This document shows, piece after piece, positions 1 through 5,881 of a stretch of DNA of 6,738 nt (position 1 is its first letter; each line of letters starts with the position of its first letter). A program made the position numbers and the translations under genes. Source of the DNA: an uncultured Prevotellaceae bacterium (GTDB taxonomy: Bacteria; Bacteroidota; Bacteroidia; Bacteroidales; Muribaculaceae); assembly GCA_945983195.1 (NCBI GenBank), contig CAMFSS010000113.1, positions 1 through 6,738 on the forward strand, read 5' to 3'. The notes beneath the pieces were generated by a model. The model was not told where the DNA came from. It saw nothing but the letters and a program-made list of their open reading frames with translations, and did not search any database.

Positions 1-821
1 CACCGGCCCCCGAAGCCGCCCGCAACCGGGCCCTCCACGCTCCGCCCGCCGCCCAAGCGGACACCCTCCTTCTCCTCGGCATTGAAGGCCTTGATGATGC
101 GCAGTCCGCCGAGCGTTTCCTCTATGTTCGATAGCAGCACGCCCCATTGGGTCTGCCCTTCGAGCGATGCACGCTTCAGCCGCTTGCCCACACGCCCCAT
201 CACAGTGCCTGCAATCGGCAGCAGCACAAACACGAATATGGTGAGCTGCCAGCTCACTACAATCATCATTGAGAGGCACACCACAATCATTATCGGGTTC
301 TTGAACATCATGTCGAGCGATGCCATGATGGAGTTCTCTATTTCGGTCACGTCACCGCTCATTCGTGCCATAACATCGCCTTTGCGCTCATTCGAGAAGA
401 AGCCGATGGGCAGATTGGTGATTTTGTCGTAGATGAAGTTGCGTATGTCGCGCACTATGCCGGCTCGTATAGGTATGATGAAGTAGGCACTGAGGTATGC
501 CGACCCTGTCTTTAGCATCGTGAGCACGATAAGCAGCAGTGCGAGTGCTGCAAGTGCTACCGACTGGCCGTACTCGTCGATAATCACCTGTGTGTAGTAG
601 TAGAAGTTGTTTACGACCACATCCTTTAGCGAGCCTGAATCCCAAGGAATGAATGAGTATGACGCCTCGCGTATCTTGAAGAGCATTTCAAGAATCGGTA
701 TGATTATGGCGAATGAGAACAGCGTGAAAAATGCCGCCAGCAGGTTGAAGAGAATGTTGAGAAACAGATATTTCTTGTAAGGTGGTACAAACCGCCTCAA
801 AATCTTTAGGAATTCCTTCAT
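1..821 (-). CDS. ABC exporter (MsbA/LmrA-like), N-terminal transmembrane part, truncated by the left edge
   Basis: An open frame runs from ATG at 821-819 to the left edge without a stop (273 codons seen). The protein begins MKEFLKILRRFVPPYKKYLF. Hydrophobic segments lie at about residues 18-44, 86-115, 175-190 and 191-208, as expected for the first four helices of a type IV ABC exporter membrane domain. Between helices 2 and 3, residues 137-162 carry the family's cytoplasmic-loop signature (LPIGFFSNERKGDVMARMSG, then DVTEIE). Residues 232-251 (NIEETLGGLRIIKAFNAEEK) match the second coupling region. The ATPase domain (Walker A, signature motif, Walker B) would lie beyond the edge. Family members work as dimers in the inner membrane and export lipids, drugs or peptides; the substrate cannot be told here, and MsbA-type lipid flipping is only one option. 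Residues 252-273 are Gly-rich and do not fit the family (see findings). A separate promoter suggests it is not co-transcribed with its upstream neighbour. Confidence 0.9.
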   Translation of the reverse strand, partial: MKEFLKILRRFVPPYKKYLFLNILFNLLAAFFTLFSFAIIIPILEMLFKIREASYSFIPWDSGSLKDVVVNNFYYYTQVIIDEYGQSVALAALALLLIVLTMLKTGSAYLSAYFIIPIRAGIVRDIRNFIYDKITNLPIGFFSNERKGDVMARMSGDVTEIENSIMASLDMMFKNPIMIVVCLSMMIVVSWQLTIFVFVLLPIAGTVMGRVGKRLKRASLEGQTQWGVLLSNIEETLGGLRIIKAFNAEEKEGVRLGGGRSVEGPVAGGFGGR

Positions 822-857
822 TAGTCGGTAGTTTTTTCTGTTGAAAAATTCTTTTGT

Positions 858-868
858 TGCAAAATTAC
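858..868 (-). promoter_or_regulatory. Bacteroidetes-type -7 promoter element of the ABC exporter gene
   Basis: On the minus strand this reads GTAATTTTGCA, containing an exact match to the Bacteroidetes sigma-ABfr -7 consensus TAnnTTTG (positions 867-860). Transcription would start roughly at 853-855, leaving a leader of about 30 nt before the ATG at 821. No convincing TTTG-like -33 element is seen at the usual spacing. The same 11-mer occurs before the large gene at 5760-5770. The leader is A/T-rich and has no clear Shine-Dalgarno sequence, which is normal in this phylum. Confidence 0.6.
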
Positions 869-939
869 TATAAATCTGCGAGATTACTGCCGACTTTGCA
901 CAAGAAAATCGTAAATCAGCCAATCGAAGCGGTTATTTG

Positions 940-982
940 CAACAAAATACCCCTGCCGCACTATTGCTTGTGCGGCAGGGGT
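940..982 (-). terminator. Rho-independent terminator of the large surface-protein gene
   Basis: Positions 949-961 and 970-982 are perfect inverted repeats (13 bp, arm ACCCCTGCCGCA plus one further C:G pair) around an 8-nt loop. On the minus strand the hairpin is followed by ATTTTGTTG, a modest U-tract. It begins 66 bases past the stop codon at 1051-1049, so it suits the end of that transcript and separates it from the ABC exporter gene. The U-tract is interrupted, so efficiency is uncertain. The plus-strand side has no T-tract. Confidence 0.75.
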
Positions 983-1048
983 GGATTATGCTGGTGTCAC
1001 GCGGCTGTCATTCCGGCTGTTGCCGTTGTAGCGCGTGTGTAGGCAGGG

Positions 1049-4000
1049 CTACTTCACCACTTTGATTACGGCGCCTGCGGTCTTCACTACGTAGGCTCCC
1101 GATGCAAGGTTGCTCATGTCGATGTAGCTGCTTGCGCTCACAGCCTTCACGAGTGCACCGCCTGCGGTGTAAATCTGTGCATCGGCTGCTTCGGGAAGTA
1201 TCACTGCATCGGCGTTGCGGTCGTAGCGTGCTTTTTGTGCTGCGGCGATGCCGTTGATGCCCGAACCGCCTGCGACGAAGTTCACTGCATTCGATTCAGC
1301 CGACTCAACGCCGTCGACAACGGCTGTCACGGTGTAGGCTCCATCGGCTGCCGATGCTATCTCATAGCTCTGCTCGGTGATTCCCGATGCGAGGAGTGTT
1401 CCGTCGTGATAGAGGTTGTAGGTCATTGCAGCAGCGTCAGCGTCTTCTTCCTTGCCTTGTGCCGGAGCCATGAACGTCTGTGCGGCTCTGCGGCAGATTC
1501 CTTCAATCATGAAGTTATAGTTGAGGCTATACTTGGTTGCAAGCGAGTACCATGAGTAGGTCGATGCCGAAATCAGGTCGCCGAATCCGGCTACAGCAGG
1601 TCCGTCGTCGGTCGACAGAGGCTTAATGCCCTTGGCATACTTCAGGTGGTAGCCTATCTTCACGTCGAATCCGGCAGGGATTACAAACGGTGTGTCGAGG
1701 CGGACCACATTCCAGCCAATCACAAGGTCAGCAATGTCGACATTCTGCTCAAATACCACATTGTTGCCAACTATCACCACTGCTGCTGCATAGGTGAGTT
1801 CGGTCGATGAGAGGTGGAATTTCACATGTGTGATTTCGTCGCCGGCCTTGTTCATCGTGGCGATTGAATCCGACGAGAAGAGAATTGCATGGTAGCCCTC
1901 ATTCGACGAGCTTGTCATACCCACTGCGTAGCCGTAGTTGCCATTGTGGTACTTCAGCACTGCTGCCTCGGCGTCGATTGCCTCCCAAGTGAGTGTGAGG
2001 CTGTTGCCCTCGGCTTCGCCATGCAGATTGTAGGGTGCCTGTGGCTTCTGTGCGATGTGGTTCTCCACATAGAACTCAGTGCCCTTCGGCGATTCCCAAC
2101 CGTTGGCATATACGTTGGTTACGGCATATACATACTCACCGTAGCGGCTGAGCACTTCGCTGAACGCTGTAGCTGTGGTCTCGGCTACTACGTCACCGTT
2201 GCGGTAAACGCGGAATTTCTCCACTTCGGTAGCCTTGATTGCTGCTGCACGGCGTGCCGGAGCTTTCTTGATTGCTGCGCCTGCCTCGATGCCCCACTCG
2301 CTGTGCTGCATCTTGATGGTGCCGTTGGTGACGGCCTTCACGCCTTCAGCTCCAAGTGTCACTGCCGGTGCGGCTGCAGCACTTGCCGGCTTGGCCTTTG
2401 CTGAGATAATGAAGTTGTAGTTTGCCATGTCGGGGTCGAGTGCGCTTGCGGCGAGCCAGTTGGAGCCGTTGTTGTAGCTGACCACTGCACCGCCGTCAAC
2501 GCCCGGTCCGGCATCAATCACGAATGCGCTTGTTCCTGCCGGAACTGATGCATTGTAGGCGAGATAGAGGTCTTTGCCCTCAGGAATGAATACCGGAGTA
2601 GTCAGAGTGAGTGTGTAGAGATAGCCCGGCTCGTAGGAGCTGATGTCGTAGCTCCACAGCAGATCTTTTCCTGCATACACCTCAAGGTTGTTCTTGGTGA
2701 GTGTAGCGCCCGGAACGAAGGTAATCTCATAGATTTGGTAGTTGCTGATCTCGCTTAGCTCGCTTGCCGAGAACTTGGCTCCCCATGCTATGTCGAGGTC
2801 CTCGTCGAAGTTCACACGATACTTGGCTTCGCCGCAGTGGCTCAGTGTAGCTGCATCGTTGCTCCATTCAAGGTCGACCTTGCCGGTTTCGGCATCGAAG
2901 TTGGTGCTGAGCATCTGCGGTGCTGTGTATTCTGCCGGGAGTGTATAGGTGAGTGTGATCTCCTTTGCCGGAGAAACCTTGCCGCCGGCACTCTTGGCTA
3001 CCACTGAGTAGGTCTTGTCGCCAAGCTGCTCCACTGTCTCGCTGAAAGTGGTCGCGGTGAGGTCGGCAGCAAGCAGTGCGCCGTCGGCATACACATCGTA
3101 GCCCGCAATATCCTCGGCTGCCGGCACTTCGCTGCAAGCCTCCACATCGGCGGTGAGCATGAAGTTTCCGGCTATGCCGCCCGATGCAAGAGTCTTCCAC
3201 GATGGGTTCGACTGCTCAAATCCCTTCGATGAGGGTGATGAAGTGGAGAACACGTTGCCCTTGTTGTTGATGGCTTCAGAGCTGTCAACGCCCACCGGCT
3301 TCACGCTCTTGGCGTGGGTGATGTAGTAGCCGTAGGCATACTTGTTGCCCGGTTCAAGCTTGTAGGGGAGGGCAAGGGTGAATTTCGTCCATGCGTCGAG
3401 CGTGATTGCTGCCACGTCGTCGGCAGGAATTGTCTGCGAGTAGTCGATTACGCCGTTCTTGATTACGTACACCGTAACGGCTGTCGGCACTGATGCCGTA
3501 AACCAGGCGTTGATGGCTGTAATCTGGTGGTCGGGGTAGGCGATGAGGTCGTTGGCATCAAATTCCTGCTTAACCCATATCTTGGGTGAGCTTGCAGTGG
3601 CTCCGATGCTGTTGCCGAACTCCTTGTTCGACCACGACAGCTCTGCGTCGTTGCGCTTGAGCGGTGCCTGCCATGTGATAGTGCCGGTGAGTCCGCTCTC
3701 CACTGCGCCTGTAAGGGTGGCAGGTGCAGGCATATAGCTTGTCACTGCCTTTGTGGTAGCGGTGGCACTAACGCCACGGAAATTGTCACCGTAGTAAGCG
3801 TATAATGTGTATGTATGTTCGCCATCGGAATTTCCTTCTATTGTATATTCAGTGCCGTCGGTGATTTCGTGCATCGATATTATGTTGTTGTCGTCGTACA
3901 ATACGTATTTGTCGGGTTTCACGTTGGCGATATTGCGAAGGTGTGCCGTAATAAGGAAGTCACCGGGACCTTCAGCGTTCCAAGTCTTGCCGTTGTCGTG

Positions 4001-5731
4001 CGACACGATGTTGCCCTTGCCTGCGGTGGCATAGCGGTCGGTGATTGCGCAGAAGTTCTGGTTGTAGCCGGCACGGTATTTCACACCCACAATCACTTCC
4101 GAGTTTTCGCTCACGATGTATGGCTCATCGAGCACGGTGCTGCGCCATGAGTTCTTCTCGAAGCCTGTGAGGTCGATTTTCTGGTTGCGCACGAGCTTGC
4201 CGTTCTCATAGATTTGGGCGTATGCCTCGATGAAGTCGCGATACTCAAAATAGTCGATCGCCTCAATCACCTTGTTGGCATAGCCTTTTAGGTCGTCGGC
4301 GGTGAAGCGTGCGCCAATGATCATTTCCACTGCACCCTGCGGGTCTTTATGAATGCCGTCGTAGCCGTTGTAGTCCTCGCCGTCGTGCCATTTCAGTTCA
4401 ATGGGGTCGGTAGGTGCTTTCCACGACAGTTTCACTTTGTCGAAGCTCACTGTGGTAGTGAGCTCCCGGGGTGCTGCAAGCACGTTGCACACCTTCGGGT
4501 TGCTGTAGATTACTTCGCCAAGCGAGTTGATGTCGCTCTTGTCGGTAATCACCTTCGCAATCTCTTCGGCAGTCTGCTCGTTCACGTTCCACATGTTGCC
4601 CTGGGCATAGATTGTGTTTGCCGAGTTGTTGTAGAGGTCGTAGAGTGTGCCGCCGTTGCCGTTGTTCACGAATACGTTCTCTCCTGGGTTGTAGTCGTCG
4701 GCGTTGGGGTCGTCGGTTTTGCCGATGTTCACCTCGCCGCAGCCGATTACGGTGATACCCCAGAGGCTGCCCTCAATGTGGTTGCCCTTGATTACGGCGG
4801 TCTGCTTGCCTGTGGTGTCGTAGAGGCTCATTCCGCTACCGCCGTTCATGGCATTGGTCTCGTAGCGGTTGTTGATAAGCTCGTTGCCTTCGATTGTCAC
4901 ATTCATCGGGCCAATTGTGGTGAGTCCGTAGCGGCAGTTTTCCACTGTGTTGTTTTTTATCACCACTCTGTTGGTGCCTGCGAGGCTGAGCATGTTGCCC
5001 ACGCCGATGCCGCCCACCTTGGTGTTCTTGTTGCCTGAAATGTAGTTGTTCTCAATTATCACCTCATTGTCACCGCCCACGGTAAGGTTGATTACAGGGC
5101 GGTTTGAATTTTCGGTGTTGCACTTGCCGAAATAGCATCCGCTCACCGTCACTCCGGCAGGACCGTTGGCTGCTCCGCCGATGGCTGCTGTTGTGGAGCT
5201 GAAGAAGTGTGAGTCGGTGATGGCATTGCCGCTGCTTGCCGAGCCGAGCGTGATGCAGCCCGACGAGGTCATGGCTGAATTGTAGTTATAAAAACGGCAT
5301 TTGTTTACGATTATTCCCGTCACGTTGCCATAGCTGCGAATGCCGCAGTATTGCATTGTGATGTGATCAAACAGTGCCACGGCATCCTCGCCGAACACGT
5401 AGATTCCCTTTGGCTCGTCGGTGTCGCCGATGCGCGAAATGGTAGCTTTGTTGGCGGCACGGAAGTCGGTGTAGCCGAGTGCCTTGATTTGCACATTGTT
5501 GCCAAGCAACACTGTAGCGTTGTCGCTGATTCTCAGTGTGTCGGTAGCGGCAATCTCTATGTCGTCGGTCACATGGTAAGCGTCGCCCACCTTCGTCACT
5601 CCTGAGCCTTCTATCTGGCTCAGCGACTCAAAGGTGTAGAGGCTTTTGTCACCTTGTGTCACATAGCTTGCCGATGCTGAGAACCCACCGGCAATGGCTA
5701 TTGCTGCCACTAAAGTAAAGTATTTTTTCAT
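1049..5731 (-). CDS. Large T9SS-exported surface protein: beta-helix, four split FN3/insert units, C-terminal sorting domain
   Basis: The gene encodes 1560 residues counted from ATG 5731-5729. An 11-codon upstream extension from TTG at 5764 is open, but its start overlaps the promoter and it would bury the signal peptide, so it was not used. Layout: Sec signal peptide at residues 1-21 (MKKYFTLVAAIAIAGG, cut after SASA); parallel beta-helix at about 60-395; four units at about 424-668, 669-934, 935-1228 and 1229-1489, each an FN3 fold interrupted by a ~155-170 residue beta-rich insert; T9SS type A-like sorting domain at about 1491-1560, ending in LASGAYVVKTAGAVIKVVK. The protein is expected to cross the inner membrane by Sec and the outer membrane by the Por/T9SS machinery, then be anchored at the surface or released. 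I see no catalytic motif; binding of glycans, host matrix or other cells is inference from the folds. It is flanked by its own promoter and terminator, so probably monocistronic. No frameshift is visible. Confidence 0.93.
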   Translation of the reverse strand: MKKYFTLVAAIAIAGGFSASASYVTQGDKSLYTFESLSQIEGSGVTKVGDAYHVTDDIEIAATDTLRISDNATVLLGNNVQIKALGYTDFRAANKATISRIGDTDEPKGIYVFGEDAVALFDHITMQYCGIRSYGNVTGIIVNKCRFYNYNSAMTSSGCITLGSASSGNAITDSHFFSSTTAAIGGAANGPAGVTVSGCYFGKCNTENSNRPVINLTVGGDNEVIIENNYISGNKNTKVGGIGVGNMLSLAGTNRVVIKNNTVENCRYGLTTIGPMNVTIEGNELINNRYETNAMNGGSGMSLYDTTGKQTAVIKGNHIEGSLWGITVIGCGEVNIGKTDDPNADDYNPGENVFVNNGNGGTLYDLYNNSANTIYAQGNMWNVNEQTAEEIAKVITDKSDINSLGEVIYSNPKVCNVLAAPRELTTTVSFDKVKLSWKAPTDPIELKWHDGEDYNGYDGIHKDPQGAVEMIIGARFTADDLKGYANKVIEAIDYFEYRDFIEAYAQIYENGKLVRNQKIDLTGFEKNSWRSTVLDEPYIVSENSEVIVGVKYRAGYNQNFCAITDRYATAGKGNIVSHDNGKTWNAEGPGDFLITAHLRNIANVKPDKYVLYDDNNIISMHEITDGTEYTIEGNSDGEHTYTLYAYYGDNFRGVSATATTKAVTSYMPAPATLTGAVESGLTGTITWQAPLKRNDAELSWSNKEFGNSIGATASSPKIWVKQEFDANDLIAYPDHQITAINAWFTASVPTAVTVYVIKNGVIDYSQTIPADDVAAITLDAWTKFTLALPYKLEPGNKYAYGYYITHAKSVKPVGVDSSEAINNKGNVFSTSSPSSKGFEQSNPSWKTLASGGIAGNFMLTADVEACSEVPAAEDIAGYDVYADGALLAADLTATTFSETVEQLGDKTYSVVAKSAGGKVSPAKEITLTYTLPAEYTAPQMLSTNFDAETGKVDLEWSNDAATLSHCGEAKYRVNFDEDLDIAWGAKFSASELSEISNYQIYEITFVPGATLTKNNLEVYAGKDLLWSYDISSYEPGYLYTLTLTTPVFIPEGKDLYLAYNASVPAGTSAFVIDAGPGVDGGAVVSYNNGSNWLAASALDPDMANYNFIISAKAKPASAAAAPAVTLGAEGVKAVTNGTIKMQHSEWGIEAGAAIKKAPARRAAAIKATEVEKFRVYRNGDVVAETTATAFSEVLSRYGEYVYAVTNVYANGWESPKGTEFYVENHIAQKPQAPYNLHGEAEGNSLTLTWEAIDAEAAVLKYHNGNYGYAVGMTSSSNEGYHAILFSSDSIATMNKAGDEITHVKFHLSSTELTYAAAVVIVGNNVVFEQNVDIADLVIGWNVVRLDTPFVIPAGFDVKIGYHLKYAKGIKPLSTDDGPAVAGFGDLISASTYSWYSLATKYSLNYNFMIEGICRRAAQTFMAPAQGKEEDADAAAMTYNLYHDGTLLASGITEQSYEIASAADGAYTVTAVVDGVESAESNAVNFVAGGSGINGIAAAQKARYDRNADAVILPEAADAQIYTAGGALVKAVSASSYIDMSNLASGAYVVKTAGAVIKVVK
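1052..1261 (-). other. T9SS type A-like C-terminal sorting domain of the large surface protein
   Basis: About 70 residues follow a Gly-Ser hinge (GGSGINGI). The stretch has the usual pattern: an IYTAGGALVK strand, then DMSNLASGAYVVK with the conserved G-x-Y, then a basic end IKVVK. Sorting domains of this type target proteins to the Por/T9SS translocon and are normally removed at the surface. It matches the C-terminus of the neighbouring protein in layout (GI[ND], IYT.GG.LVK, L..G.YV). Confidence 0.8.
1265..4462 (-). repeat. Four divergent tandem FN3 units, each interrupted by a beta-sandwich-like insert
   Basis: Unit borders are about 4462-3728, 3727-2930, 2929-2048 and 2047-1265. Each opens with an FN3 first strand pair (VKLSWKAP, GTITWQAP, KVDLEWSND, LTLTWEAI). 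An insert of about 155-170 residues follows, and then the rest of an FN3 domain (for example YDVYADGALLAADL, FRVYRNGDVVAETTATAFSE, YNLYHDGTLLASGI). The inserts align with one another: a start like ARFTADDLKGYANKVIEAI / AKFSASELSEISNYQIYEI; a middle like FVIPAGFDVKIGYHLKYAKG / YKLEPGNKYAYGYYITHAKS; an end like SHDNGKTW / SYNNGSNW, then NFMLTA / NFIISA / NFMIEG. They resemble the carbohydrate-binding or choice-of-anchor-like beta-sandwiches of Bacteroidales surface proteins; the exact family is not assigned. DNA divergence between units points to old duplications. Confidence 0.75.
4547..5554 (-). other. Right-handed parallel beta-helix domain of the large surface protein
   Basis: About residues 60-395 show the short repeating strand-turn pattern of parallel beta-helix (PbH1-type) proteins, with Asn ladders and small residues at turns. 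Examples are VIIENNYISGNKN, VVIKNNTVENCRYG, VTIEGNELINNRY, AVIKGNHIEGSLWG and NTIYAQGNMWNV. The region has seven Cys residues (129, 145, 159, 199, 204, 266, 331). Such folds occur in polysaccharide lyases and in non-catalytic adhesins. I see no obvious Asp/Arg/Lys lyase-type cluster, so a structural or binding role is as likely as an enzyme. Confidence 0.8.
5669..5731 (-). other. Sec signal peptide of the large surface protein
   Basis: The first 21 residues have a Lys-Lys n-region, a hydrophobic core (FTLVAAIAIAGG) and a small-residue cleavage region (FSASA before SYVTQ). This fits signal peptidase I processing. There is no Cys at the cleavage point, so it is not a lipoprotein. Confidence 0.85.
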
Positions 5732-5759
5732 GTTGTGTAGAATTATGTGAATAAATCTA

Positions 5760-5770
5760 TGCAAAATTAC
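5760..5770 (-). promoter_or_regulatory. Bacteroidetes-type -7 promoter element of the large surface-protein gene
   Basis: The minus strand reads GTAATTTTGCA, with TAATTTTG (5769-5762) matching TAnnTTTG exactly. It sits about 30 bases before the ATG at 5731, and transcription would begin near 5755. No clear TTTG is found at -33; the upstream region is A/T-rich instead. The alternative TTG codon at 5764-5762 lies inside this element, which argues that translation starts at 5731. Confidence 0.6.
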
Positions 5771-5815
5771 ACATTATTAATTGAAAATCTGCATTTTTCG
5801 AAGAAAAACGGCACT

Positions 5816-5859
5816 AAAAATGAGGGCGTATCAAAATTTTCGGTTTCGATACACCCTCA
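5816..5859 (-). terminator. Rho-independent terminator of the Ig-repeat protein gene
   Basis: Minus-strand arms at 5859-5848 (TGAGGGTGTATC) and 5832-5821 (GATACGCCCTCA) pair over 12 bp with one G-U wobble, around a 15-nt loop that can itself form three A-U pairs. The hairpin is followed directly by TTTTT (5820-5816). It begins 22 bases after the stop codon at 5884-5882 and ends before the promoter of the large gene, separating the two transcripts. Confidence 0.85.
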
Positions 5860-5881
5860 CAGTTGAAAAGAAGCTTATTTA

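Noticed and set aside
388..645. Minus-strand open frame of 85 codons
   Set aside because: It is an alternative frame inside the ABC exporter gene, whose true frame shows family motifs.
854..1042. Plus-strand open frame of 62 codons in the gap between two genes
   Set aside because: It runs through the promoter of the ABC exporter gene and the terminator hairpin, and its protein looks like translated non-coding DNA.
1889..2404. Plus-strand open frame of 171 codons
   Set aside because: It is antisense to units 3-4 of the large protein, Cys/Val-rich and without recognisable features.
4349..5038. Plus-strand open frame of 229 codons antisense to the beta-helix region
   Set aside because: The translation is Val/Ala/His-rich with no domain pattern, and it lies wholly opposite a well-supported gene; it is a shadow of codon bias.
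5732..5764. Upstream TTG start that would lengthen the large protein by 11 residues
   Set aside because: The TTG lies inside the -7 promoter element and would place extra residues before a normal signal peptide starting MKKYF.
5794..5808. Small A/T palindrome (TTTTTC/GAAAAA on the minus strand) upstream of the large gene
   Set aside because: A 6-bp A/T-rich stem with a 3-nt loop in an A/T-rich gap is expected by chance and is weaker than the neighbouring terminator.
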